Assembly (NCBI RefSeq): GCF_000513115.1
Contig: NZ_BAUU01000006.1
Location: 1-64,000, forward strand
Length of the DNA: 64,000 nt
Direction of reading: 5' to 3'
Origin: Halalkalibacter hemicellulosilyticusJCM 9152
GTDB taxonomy: Bacteria > Bacillota > Bacilli > Bacillales > Bacillaceae_D
The position numbers and the translations under genes are program-made. Numbering within the stretch: position 1 is the stretch's first letter; every line of letters starts with the position of its first letter. Positions 37,572 to 46,139 of the stretch are shown in pieces. The notes beneath the pieces were generated by a model. It ran no database searches. It was not told where the DNA came from and saw nothing but the letters and a program-made list of their open reading frames with translations.

Positions 37572-38577
37572 GAGAATGCTCTCCCTCCTTTTCGAACGAT
37601 GAAGAGGAAGAAAGGTAAGCCTAAAATCGATACAATAGCAGCAACCGGTGTTTCATATGGCGCACTAATCGTTCGTGCAGCTATGTCAGCAAGGAGCATG
37701 AATGAAGCTCCAAAAATGATAGACATCGGCAAAATGAAGCGATAATCCGTTCCTACGATTGCTCGCACAATATGAGGGATCATTAAACCGATAAAGGCCA
37801 TGTTGCCCGCAAGCGCTACAGTAGCACCTGCTAGAATGACGATAATGATAAAGAGAACGACCTTAATTTGAGTCGTACGTTGACCGAGACCGACAGCGAC
37901 CTCTTCATTTAAGCTTAAAATGGTCAGCTGCTTCGATAGAAGAAGAGATAAGAGACACCCTATTAAAACAAAAGGGACAATCACCTCAAGCTGACTCCAT
38001 GTTGTCCCTACAAGCCCACCGGATGTCCACATCGAAACTTCCTTCGTAATCTTAAAATAGAGACCAATCCCTTCAGCGATCGCTGTTAAAAATGCTGAAA
38101 CGGCAGCTCCAGCTAAGACAATTCGGAATGGAGAGAAACCTCCGCGCTTCATCGCGCCAATTCCTAACACCATAATCGTTCCAATGGCAGCTCCGATAAA
38201 ACAGGCAATCATTACACCGAAGTAGTTGGCAGCAGGAATAAACGCAATCGTAACAGCTAAAGCAACATTCGCGCCAGCTGATAAACCGAGCAAACCAGGA
38301 TCAGCTAGTGGATTTCGAGTCATTCCTTGCATAATCGCACCTGAAACCGCTAGTGCTGCTCCAACGATCATGCAGCGGTGGCACGAGGAAAGCGCATTTC
38401 ACGAAGCATGGTTAAGGTGGCATCCGCATCAGTTGTCGTTAGGGCTAGCCATACATCACGAACGGTTGTTTCAGCGGCTCCCAATACCATAGCACAAATG
38501 AAGACGATGCCAAATATAAGAAGGCTGAATATGAATTTAATTGTGAATGAGAAGGTGGATCGTTGTTTTTTTGTCAT
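37568..38577 (-). pseudogene. fhuB: FecCD-type siderophore permease 1, one frame break
   Basis: About 337 aa when repaired. The N-terminal part carries the first membrane segment and ends 'LREMRFPRATAA'. The rest begins 'MIVGAALAVSGAIMQGMTRN' with 'NPLADPGLLGLSAGAN'. One missing A near 38371 explains the shift. 'GNMAFIGLMIPHIVRAIVG' is the ATPase-contact loop. It is downstream of the binding-protein gene, across a 147-base gap containing a hairpin. Partner of permease 2. Confidence 0.85.
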
Positions 38578-38681
38578 AGGCCTCGCTTCGTTTCTCTTAA
38601 ATATCAGTGATACGATTTATACATGATTAGAAGGAGCTACCTAAACGAACTGTTAAGTAACCCCTTCACGATAGTACTAGA

Positions 38682-38718
38682 GGCACTGAAAAAGGTTGGT
38701 TTTACCTTTTTCGATGCC
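38682..38718 (-). terminator. Hairpin between binding-protein and permease genes
   Basis: ggca..gaaaaaggt pairs with acctttttc..tgcc. There is no clear poly-T on the minus strand, so it may be a partial terminator or an mRNA-protecting stem that favours binding-protein expression. Confidence 0.5.
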
Positions 38719-38724
38719 ATTATA

Positions 38725-39663
38725 TTACTGACCTAAAAAGCTTTCGATAAAAAAGTCAAGCTGGAACTCTAGTGTAATAGGATCATTAAAATAGAATTCG
38801 GCTGCGTTTGCTTCAAAAACATGACCGTTTTGTACGGCTGGAATATTTTGATACGTTTCTGTTTCCTGGAAGGAGCTATCCTCACCGTCATTACTTAAAA
38901 TAATAAAGTCCCCTGCATATTCAGGTAACACTTCTGGTGATAATGCATAATAGCCATCAGTTAAAGCTACTTCGGTAACCGCTTCTGGCATGTCAAGCTT
39001 CATTTCTTGGTAAAGGATTTCTGTCCCGCGTCCAAAGTTATCACCAAACACATAGAGCTGCTTATCAAAGTTTTCAATGACGGATACAGTTACATCCTCA
39101 CCGTGTACTTCTTTCACTTCTTCTCCTGCTGCTTCGGCTCTTTGTTTAAAGTCATCAATCCATGCTTGTGCCTCGGCTTCTTTATTTAATAGCTTACCTA
39201 TCTCTAAGTGCTGTGTTAAATAATCGACTTGTCCATACGTATAAGTCACGGTCGGGGCAATTTCCTCTAGTCGATCGAGGTTATTGTTGGTCGGGGCAGC
39301 AATGATTAAATCAGGCTCCAACTCTAAAATTTTCTCAATACTTTCATCTGTTACTTCCTCTACGCCTTCTAAATAAGGAGCATAACGAGGATTGTTCATT
39401 GCCCATGTATCGACACCAACTAAGTTAACATCAAGTGCCATGACGCTACCAACGTTAAAGGAAGCAAGGACAACGACTCGTTCAGGGTTAGCGGGTACCT
39501 CAATAGGCCCATTTTCCGACTCATATGTAATCGTTTCGTCGTCAGTTGTTTCGGTTTGTTCGTTTGTTTCATCTGTATCAATCGGTTCAGATGTTGCACT
39601 GTTGCAGGCGCTACTAATAATCGCCACTGACAGCAGAATAAATAAGATTAGGTGCTTTTTCAT
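38725..39663 (-). CDS. fhuD: Siderophore-binding lipoprotein
   Basis: 312 aa. Lipobox 'ISSAC' with the modified Cys near residue 20, an acidic Thr/Glu linker, then a class III binding-protein fold ('NPERVVVLASFNVGSVMAL', 'LELEPDLIIAA'). The C-terminus 'FYFNDPITLEFQLDFF' is typical of FhuD-type hydroxamate siderophore receptors of Bacillus. It captures ferric siderophore for the two FecCD permeases. 'aaaggaga' precedes the ATG, which overlaps the end of the ATPase gene by 50 bases. Confidence 0.9.
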   Translation of the reverse strand: MKKHLILFILLSVAIISSACNSATSEPIDTDETNEQTETTDDETITYESENGPIEVPANPERVVVLASFNVGSVMALDVNLVGVDTWAMNNPRYAPYLEGVEEVTDESIEKILELEPDLIIAAPTNNNLDRLEEIAPTVTYTYGQVDYLTQHLEIGKLLNKEAEAQAWIDDFKQRAEAAGEEVKEVHGEDVTVSVIENFDKQLYVFGDNFGRGTEILYQEMKLDMPEAVTEVALTDGYYALSPEVLPEYAGDFIILSNDGEDSSFQETETYQNIPAVQNGHVFEANAAEFYFNDPITLEFQLDFFIESFLGQ

Positions 39664-40458
39664 CAGGTGATTCTCCTTTGATTAAGTTATACGTTATGCA
39701 CATCGGTTTGTTTGTTCGTGGATCTCGTCCTATTTCAGCATCAATTTGAAAGACTTCACGAAGAACGTTCGATTGAATGACCTCTTCACAATGACCGGCT
39801 TTTACGACGACGCCATCCTTTAAGGCAATCATATAATCAGCAAAACGTGCTGCTTGATTAAGGTCATGGAGAACCATCACAATCGTTCGTCCTTCTTCTT
39901 TATTTAAGCGTTGTAACAGCTCAAGAACTTCGAGCTGATGAGCCATATCAAGGTAGGTCGTTGGTTCATCTAAGAAAATAATTTCCGTTTCCTGAGCAAG
40001 TGCCATGCAATCCATACACGTTGCCGTTGACCACCTGATAGAGCATCGACTGACCGATACTTGAATTCACTCGTACCGGTTACCTCTAGTGCCCAATCTA
40101 TTACCTTATAATCTCGTTTTGTTAAGCGACCAAACCCCTTTTGATGAGGAAAGCGACCATAAGAAACAAGTTCTCCTACAGTTAAACCACTAGCGCTTTC
40201 AGGCGTTTGAGGTAAAATAGCCATTTTCTTTGCAAGAGTCTTGGTCGGTACTTGGGCGATGGGTTTCCCATCGAGAATGGCATTACCCCCTTGGTGAGCA
40301 ATAATTCTCGTAATGGCTTTAAGAAACGTTGATTTCCCACATCCATTTGGTCCGATAATAGTTGTGATCTGTTGATCAGGAATGCTAACACTGATCCCTT
40401 TCACAATGGGCTGTTCTCCGTAACCAACCTGAATGTTATTTGTAAATAGGCGAGTCAT
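39614..40458 (-). pseudogene. fhuC: Siderophore ABC transporter ATPase, one frame break
   Basis: About 281 aa when repaired. The ATG at 40458 follows 'aaggagg'. Walker A 'GPNGCGKSTFLKAI', signature 'LSGGQRQRVWIA', then after the break Walker B 'EIIFLDEPTTYLD' and switch His in 'VLHDLNQA'. One A is missing near 40006: the frame reads 'WIAWHLL' instead of 'WIAMALAQETE'. It is the first gene of the importer operon, behind a Fur box. Confidence 0.88.
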
Positions 40459-40484
40459 GATTTGCCTCCTTATCGACAAGTTAA

Positions 40485-40499
40485 TGATAATGATTCTCG
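40485..40499 (-). promoter_or_regulatory. Fur box before the siderophore importer
   Basis: TGATAATGATTCTCG (plus-strand reading) matches the 7-1-7 Bacillus Fur site TGATAATNATTATCA at 13 of 15 positions. It is 27 bases upstream of the ATPase start. Confidence 0.8.
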
Positions 40500-40641
40500 A
40501 TTTCGATTATGAGAATACTATAAAATTAAAACAACCCTTATGTCAATAGTATTTTTTGAGAGTCAGATACTTTTATTGTGAAGAAAATAAAAGTTCGGTA
40601 ATTTTTTATTGTATTTTAGCGGTATGTGGAGTATAGTTTAA

Positions 40642-40656
40642 TGAGAATGATAATCA
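40642..40656 (+). promoter_or_regulatory. Fur box before the ferredoxin-NADP reductase
   Basis: TGAGAATGATAATCA, a 7-1-7 Fur site, 26 bases before the reductase start. It accounts for iron-dependent repression of the divergent gene. Confidence 0.8.
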
Positions 40657-40681
40657 TTTATTAAAAGTAGGAGTGGTCATA

Positions 40682-41734
40682 GTGGAACACCAAAACGTAT
40701 ACGATGTTACGATTATTGGAGGCGGACCTGCGGGGCTTTACTCGGCATTTTATAGTGGGCTTCGTGGGATGAAAACGAAAATCATCGAATTTCAGCCGTT
40801 TTTAGGTGGGAAAGTACATGTGTATCCAGAGAAAATGATCTGGGATATTAGTGGATTAACTCCTATTACAGGGCAAGCGCTTATTGATCAGCTCGTTAAG
40901 CAGGGGATGACGTTTGATCCTACTGTCGTATTAAATGAAAAGGTTGAATCGATCTCCAAGGATGAGAATGGAGTCTTTGTATTAAAAGGAAGTTCAGGAG
41001 AACAGCATATATCAAAGACAGTTATTGTAGCGGTCGGATCGGGGATATTAAAGCCACAGAAGCTAGAGATTGAAGGGGCTGAACGGTTCGAAGTCACAAA
41101 CCTACATTATACAGTAAAGTCACTTAAGCAATTTAAGGATCGTACCGTGATCATTTCAGGTGGAGGTAATTCAGCAATCGATTGGGCCAATGAACTAGAG
41201 CCTATTGCGAAAAAGGTATACTTAACGTATCGCAAAGGAGAGCTGAAGGGGCATGAGGCGCAAGTCAATCAACTACTAAATAGTTCGGTTTCTTGCCTGC
41301 TCCATACGTCGATTACTAAGCTAATTGCTAACTCAAGTACCGATCTCGTTGAAAAGGTAGAAGTGACAAATCATGAAGAAGAACGAACACGTCATATTGA
41401 AGTGGACGACATTATTATTAACCATGGTTATGAACGTGACTCATCCTTATTGGAAAATAGTACATTAAATATTGAAATGGAAGAAGATTTCTATATAAAA
41501 GGCAATACGAATAGTGAATCTTCCATACCGGGGATGTATGCGGCTGGAGATATTTTAAAGCATGACGGAAAGCTGCATTTGATTGCAGGTGCTTTCCAGG
41601 ATGCGGCTAATGCAGTTAATCAGGCGAAGCAATTTATTGATCCTAAAGCGAAGGCGGCGGCGATGGTATCCTCTCATAATGATGTGTTTAAGGAAAGAAA
41701 TCGCGAGTTAGTGAAGGCAATGGTAGGAAAGTAA
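40682..41734 (+). CDS. ycgT: Ferredoxin/flavodoxin-NADP reductase, YcgT type
   Basis: 350 aa from a GTG at 40682 ('aggag' 8 bases upstream). TrxB-like flavoprotein: FAD motif 'VTIIGGGPAGLYSAFYSG', NADP motif 'VIISGGGNSAIDWANEL' near residue 158, C-terminal FAD motif 'GMYAAGDILKHDGKLHLI'. The CxxC of thioredoxin reductase is absent, as in the YumC/YcgT group of ferredoxin-NADP reductases. A Fur box at its promoter and the divergent siderophore importer suggest it supplies electrons for iron release or under iron limitation. Confidence 0.9.
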   Translation: MEHQNVYDVTIIGGGPAGLYSAFYSGLRGMKTKIIEFQPFLGGKVHVYPEKMIWDISGLTPITGQALIDQLVKQGMTFDPTVVLNEKVESISKDENGVFVLKGSSGEQHISKTVIVAVGSGILKPQKLEIEGAERFEVTNLHYTVKSLKQFKDRTVIISGGGNSAIDWANELEPIAKKVYLTYRKGELKGHEAQVNQLLNSSVSCLLHTSITKLIANSSTDLVEKVEVTNHEEERTRHIEVDDIIINHGYERDSSLLENSTLNIEMEEDFYIKGNTNSESSIPGMYAAGDILKHDGKLHLIAGAFQDAANAVNQAKQFIDPKAKAAAMVSSHNDVFKERNRELVKAMVGK

Positions 41735-41741
41735 AAAGGAA

Positions 41742-41782
41742 AGGTGTTTCAATGGGGGAACCTGATGAGACATCTTTTTTTG
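41742..41782 (+). terminator. Terminator after ycgT
   Basis: aggtgtttca pairs imperfectly (8 of 10) with tgagacatct, followed by seven T. Confidence 0.6.
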
Positions 41783-41962
41783 TGTTCACATAATTTCAAT
41801 CAACGAAGATGTGAAATTGCAAAAAATTAGGATGTGACGAACATATTAGAGCTATCACATGTTAAGGTCATAATAACAGCGAATCCATCATCTTGAAAAA
41901 GGTGATTATAGTGAACAATGTGATATACTGTAACTAGTAAATTCACACGTTAGGATGAGAAG

Positions 41963-43162
41963 ATGAACAAAGAAAACAGCTGTTTAGTGGCTTCTTCTTT
42001 TATAAAAAAATATAAAGCAGGCTATCCGCTCATTACGGATGAAACGATTCAGGCTAACTCATTAAGAGAGGAGGGAATGGTATTTCGCCTTGTTGATGAA
42101 TCGAATGAATTTATTGCGCGAGCATATTATGGTAAGCAAAATAAAGGAATCGGTTGGGTGTTAACGTATGATGAGCAGGAAGTGATAGACGAAGCCTACT
42201 TTATTCGCAAATTTCAAGCTGCTTTTCAACAGCGAAAATCGCTATTTCGTGACCTAGAAACGACGGCGTTCCGTTTATTTCATGCAGAAGGAGACGGAAT
42301 TGGTGGTCTAACGATTGACTACTTTGCTGGTTTCCTTTTGATTAACTGGTACAGTCAAGGGATCTATTCTTTCAAGAAGCCAATACTCAAAGCATTAGAG
42401 GAAACAATAGAATATCGAGGAATTTATCAGAAGAAGCGCTTTGATCAAGGAGGAAAGTATGTAGAGGAGGATGATTATGTAGTCGGAGAAAGAGGGGCGT
42501 TTCCTCTTATCGTGAAGGAAAATGGGGTTCAATATGCGGTGTATTTAAATGAAGGTGCAATGGTCGGGGTCTTTCTCGATCAGCGTGATGTTAGACGAAC
42601 GTTACGTGATCACTATACTGACGGTAAGACGGTGTTAAATACATTTTCCTATACAGGTGCCTTTTCAGTAGCCGCTGCCCTTGGAGGAGCGACGAAAACG
42701 ACAAGTGTTGATTTAGCTAATCGAAGCTTAAGAAAGACGATTGAGCAGTTCAGTGTGAATGGGTTGGATTATGAGGCACATGACATTATTGTTGAGGATG
42801 TCTTTCATTATTTTAAATATGCGGTAAAGAAGGAGCTAACCTTTGATGTTGTTATTTTAGATCCCCCTAGCTTTGCCCGTTCAAAGAAACATACGTTTAG
42901 GGCGGGAAAGGATTATCCAAGCCTTTTAAAGCAAGCGATTGCGATTACAGCGGATGATGGACTCATTGTTGCCTCGACAAATTGCGCCCAATTTCAAATG
43001 AAGCGTTTTAAGGCATTTATTGATCAAGCCTTTAAAGAGACTGGGGTTACGTATCAAATTGTAGAAGAGTTCTCATTACCACAAGACTTTAAGACGACGA
43101 AATCATTTAAAGACGGTAACTATTTGAAGGTTGTGTTTATTCGTAAACAGACATTAAAGTAG
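41963..43162 (+). CDS. RlmI-like rRNA (cytosine-5)-methyltransferase
   Basis: 399 aa SAM-dependent RNA methyltransferase. PUA-like N-terminal domain (1-75), a middle segment with 'FRLFHAEGDGIGGLTIDYF', then a Rossmann methyltransferase: 'VLNTFSYTGAFSVAAALGG' (SAM motif I, near 233), 'TSVDLANRSL', and 'VVILDPPSFARSKKHTF' (motif IV DPPSF, near 305). 'ASTNC' near 340 is the post-motif. Length and order match the RlmI/YwbD group, which methylates 23S rRNA. It stands alone; the ATG follows 'aggatgaga'. Confidence 0.88.
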   Translation: MNKENSCLVASSFIKKYKAGYPLITDETIQANSLREEGMVFRLVDESNEFIARAYYGKQNKGIGWVLTYDEQEVIDEAYFIRKFQAAFQQRKSLFRDLETTAFRLFHAEGDGIGGLTIDYFAGFLLINWYSQGIYSFKKPILKALEETIEYRGIYQKKRFDQGGKYVEEDDYVVGERGAFPLIVKENGVQYAVYLNEGAMVGVFLDQRDVRRTLRDHYTDGKTVLNTFSYTGAFSVAAALGGATKTTSVDLANRSLRKTIEQFSVNGLDYEAHDIIVEDVFHYFKYAVKKELTFDVVILDPPSFARSKKHTFRAGKDYPSLLKQAIAITADDGLIVASTNCAQFQMKRFKAFIDQAFKETGVTYQIVEEFSLPQDFKTTKSFKDGNYLKVVFIRKQTLK

Positions 43163-43220
43163 GGAGGCGATTAAAACTGTACAATTAAATAAACCCTTTT
43201 ATCAGCATGTCATTAATTCA

Positions 43221-44264
43221 ATGGCCCATCAGGTTGCTATCATTGATCAGGATGGTTGGATCATTGCGACAAATGAAGAATGGGATCGTTTCTGCCAAAT
43301 GAATGGTGGACGGATGGATGATTGTGGAGTTGGTAGCCAATATTTAGAGGTTTCTGGCAAAGAAGTTCAGTTAGGGATTATGTCCGTATTACAAGGTAAA
43401 AAGAAAATGTTTCGTTATGAGTATCCTTGTCACTCTCCAAATGAAATGCGATGGTTTGCGATGGTTGTTACTCCTTTGAAACAGCTACCTGACCCATTAC
43501 AAATGGAAGGTGCGGTTATAACCCATTTAAATATAACCGATCGTAAACGATTAGAAATGCAACAGAGCAAGGATTTTGCATTAGCACAAGCGATTCAAAA
43601 AAGTGTATTAGTTCCACCGATCGAAAATGAAAATATAATGATTAACGCTCTTCTGCGACCTTCTCAACATTTATCAGGGGACCTTTATTCCTGGTACCAA
43701 ATTGATGAACGTCACTATGGTGTGATTTTGCTAGATATAATGGGACAAGGAGTAGCTTCAAGTTTAATTAGCATGTCGTTACGTGCTTTGCTCCCTGGAA
43801 TCATTCGTCGAGTGAGTGATCCAGAACGAGTATATGCTGAGTTAAATAAGCACTTTCACTCATTATTTCGTTCGGTCATTCATTCTAAGCATTATTTTTG
43901 TACTGGAATCTATTTGTATATTGATGTCGAGCAAAAGTCGATTCAGTATTTTAATGCGGGACATCCATCAGGAATTCTTGTTGGTGATGGAAGAAATCAT
44001 TTGTTGAAGCAAACGATAACCCCTATTGGCTTAAGTGAAGATATGGAGTTAGTAACAGATCAAGTTCAATATGAAAAGGGTGATCAATTAGCTATATTTA
44101 CCGATGGTGTGGCAGGTACATTGAGGATGACCGTTCGAGAAAGCGAGCACTATATGCTAACGATTGCTGATCAATTACATCCAACTAAGTTAGAAGAACT
44201 AAGTAAGGGAATATTTGCAGGCGAACAAGCGGATGATATTGCGATTGTATCGATTAAGTTATGA
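43221..44264 (+). CDS. PAS-PP2C (SpoIIE/RsbU-like) serine phosphatase
   Basis: 347 aa. An N-terminal PAS-like domain ('QVAIIDQDGWIIATNEEW', 'WFAMVVTPLK') precedes a PP2C-type SpoIIE domain with metal-binding Asp in 'LSGDLYSWYQI' and 'LLDIMGQGVAS', and 'NAGHPSGILV' and 'ADDIAIVSI' further on. Such proteins dephosphorylate anti-anti-sigma factors in stress partner switches. The ATG at 43221 has no ribosome site and starts inside the PAS fold. The same frame is open back to 43158 and reads 'KTVQLNKPFYQHVINS' after an 'agggagg' at 43161, so the true start is probably near 43170 with an unusual or damaged start codon. Confidence 0.85.
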   Translation: MAHQVAIIDQDGWIIATNEEWDRFCQMNGGRMDDCGVGSQYLEVSGKEVQLGIMSVLQGKKKMFRYEYPCHSPNEMRWFAMVVTPLKQLPDPLQMEGAVITHLNITDRKRLEMQQSKDFALAQAIQKSVLVPPIENENIMINALLRPSQHLSGDLYSWYQIDERHYGVILLDIMGQGVASSLISMSLRALLPGIIRRVSDPERVYAELNKHFHSLFRSVIHSKHYFCTGIYLYIDVEQKSIQYFNAGHPSGILVGDGRNHLLKQTITPIGLSEDMELVTDQVQYEKGDQLAIFTDGVAGTLRMTVRESEHYMLTIADQLHPTKLEELSKGIFAGEQADDIAIVSIKL

Positions 44265-44330
44265 TTCTGACATAGATAAGAGCCTCCCTCATGTGACCTA
44301 CCTATCCGTACTAGACTAAGTGGGGATGAA

Positions 44331-44370
44331 AGGGCACAAAAAAGTAAAAATTAAACTTTTTTTGTGCCCT
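44331..44370 (+). terminator. Terminator after the PP2C gene
   Basis: agggcacaaaaaaagt pairs with actttttttgtgccct. Symmetric enough for both strands. Confidence 0.85.
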
Positions 44371-44493
44371 GGGTTGTTCAAGCTTCTTTTTTTTTGATCA
44401 AATTCCCCTAACCTAAGAAAAGATGTTTTCATTAGAAGGTAAATCAGTAAAGAATTATTCGTAAGCAATGAAATAGTAGAGGGTGACAGCTTA

Positions 44494-45684
44494 GTGTATA
44501 CATATGTGTTGAAACGGTTAGCAGTATTTTCGATCATTATCCTAGTTGGATGTGGTCAGGTAGATCAAGGTCAGCCAAGTGATGATGTTGAAATAGATAT
44601 AAATGCAGATCATGAATATAAGGAAGAAGATCATGCTGAGCGTGTAGAAGAAGGTTTAGAACCGTTAAAGGTGCATTTTATTGATGTTGGTCAGGCTGAT
44701 GCGACGTTATTTGAGTATTCAGTTGATGGAGAGGAATACCGAATTTTGTTCGATGCAGGTCATTGGATGGAGGAGGACCTTCTTCATTATTTACAAGCAA
44801 ATGATATTGAACATATTGATATTATGGTGGGCTCTCATCCGCATTCCGACCATATTGGACAGATGGATTTGATCTTAGAGACAATGGACGTATCTGAGGT
44901 ATGGATGTCGGGTGATGTGACGACCTCACAAACATTTTTAAGGGTGATTGAAGCGGTGGAAGCGAGTGATGCTGATTATCATGAGCCACGTGCAGGTGAA
45001 GTGTATGATGTTGGACCGTTAGAAATTGAAATCTTAAATCCAGATCAGTTGACCGGTGATGTGCATGAAGGATCGATTGGGGCTATGTTTACATATGGCG
45101 ATACACGATTTGTGTTAACTGGAGATGCAGAAAAGCAGACAGAGGAAGCCATGATCAAAAGAGGCTATGATTTAGATGCTGATGTGTTGAAGCTAGGTCA
45201 TCATGGTTCAAGTACATCAACCATTCCTGCTTTCCTCCAAGCGGTGAATCCCGCAATAGCCATTATATCAGCAGGGGAGGATAATCAATATGGTCATCCG
45301 CACAGAGAAGTAGTAGAACGAGTAGCTGATGCCAAAGTAGAGATGTATGCGACGTTTGTGCATGGAACGATTGTGGTTGAATCGGATGGAGAAACGTTAC
45401 AAATAAGAACAGAAAGAGAAGGGTACATGGATCCTAGCAATCAACAACTAACTGAGATTGATGAGGAGCCACTAGAAGAACAAGCAGTAGAAAGTGATTG
45501 TATAAATATTAACGAAGCAACGATTGAATTACTACAAGAGATTAATCATATTGGAGAGGAACGTGCTGAAACGTTAATTGAGCTTAGGCCATTTGAGTCA
45601 ATGGAAGATTTAATACGTATAAATGGTATTGGGGATGGACGATTAGCCGATATTATCAATGAGGGAATTGCTTGTGTGAGGTGA
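44494..45684 (+). CDS. Lipoprotein with ComEC-like MBL domain and ComEA-like HhH domain
   Basis: 396 aa from a GTG preceded by 'gagggtga'. Lipobox 'ILVGC' near residue 20, an acidic spacer, then a ComEC/Rec2-type metallo-beta-lactamase fold: 'VHFIDVGQADATLF', metal motif 'GSHPHSDHIGQ', 'LTGDAEKQ', 'LKLGHHGSSTST' and 'GHPHREV'. The C-terminal 60 residues form paired helix-hairpin-helix motifs ('NINEATIELLQEINHIGEERA', key GEERA; 'INGIGDGRLADI') as in ComEA. It is therefore a surface-anchored, DNA-binding, probable nuclease-fold enzyme. It overlaps the DUF3006 gene region closely. Confidence 0.88.
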   Translation: MYTYVLKRLAVFSIIILVGCGQVDQGQPSDDVEIDINADHEYKEEDHAERVEEGLEPLKVHFIDVGQADATLFEYSVDGEEYRILFDAGHWMEEDLLHYLQANDIEHIDIMVGSHPHSDHIGQMDLILETMDVSEVWMSGDVTTSQTFLRVIEAVEASDADYHEPRAGEVYDVGPLEIEILNPDQLTGDVHEGSIGAMFTYGDTRFVLTGDAEKQTEEAMIKRGYDLDADVLKLGHHGSSTSTIPAFLQAVNPAIAIISAGEDNQYGHPHREVVERVADAKVEMYATFVHGTIVVESDGETLQIRTEREGYMDPSNQQLTEIDEEPLEEQAVESDCININEATIELLQEINHIGEERAETLIELRPFESMEDLIRINGIGDGRLADIINEGIACVR

Positions 45685-45689
45685 TGTAT

Positions 45690-45962
45690 ATGACGATACG
45701 AGCTGTTATTGATCGAATAGTTGATGGCGATAAAGCTGTTTTGTTAGTGGAGGAGCAGAAGAAGGAGTTTACTGTCCGACAAGAACAGTTGCCAGCTGCA
45801 GCGAAGGAAGGTACGTGGCTTTTATTAACGGTTGAAAATGAGCAAATCGTTCAGATTTCTATTGATACCAAAATGACAAATAGAATGGAAGATAAGGTAG
45901 GAGCCACATTAAAGAGATTGCGACAAAAGCGTAACGGTAGTCGATTTAAAAGAAAAGAATAA
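45690..45962 (+). CDS. DUF3006 protein
   Basis: 90 aa from an ATG at 45690 ('gaggtgat' 7 bases upstream; ATG 45684 is possible). 'IRAVIDRIVDGDKAVLLVEE' opening and a small beta-barrel ('GTWLLLTVEN') fit DUF3006, followed by a basic tail ('KRLRQKRNGSRFKRK') suited to nucleic acid contact. DUF3006 genes commonly follow ComEC-like MBL genes in Bacillus. Function unknown. Confidence 0.8.
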   Translation: MTIRAVIDRIVDGDKAVLLVEEQKKEFTVRQEQLPAAAKEGTWLLLTVENEQIVQISIDTKMTNRMEDKVGATLKRLRQKRNGSRFKRKE

Positions 45963-46009
45963 AAAGGATACCGAAAAAGTTTGGTTTCTAACTTTTTCGG
46001 TATCCTTTA
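45963..46009. terminator. Terminator after the MBL/DUF3006 operon
   Basis: aaaggataccgaaaaagtt pairs perfectly with aactttttcggtatccttt around an eight-base loop; usable on both strands. Confidence 0.9.
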
Positions 46010-46139
46010 AATGAGTCGGTTCCTCAAAGCAAGACGCATAACGAGTGGAGTCATTACTCTTCTTTGAGTTTCTAAAAAGGACTTTTTCAGTGCCTTCACT
46101 AATTGAATGGTTAGTGGGCTTTTAGACATGGTGCTTTAC

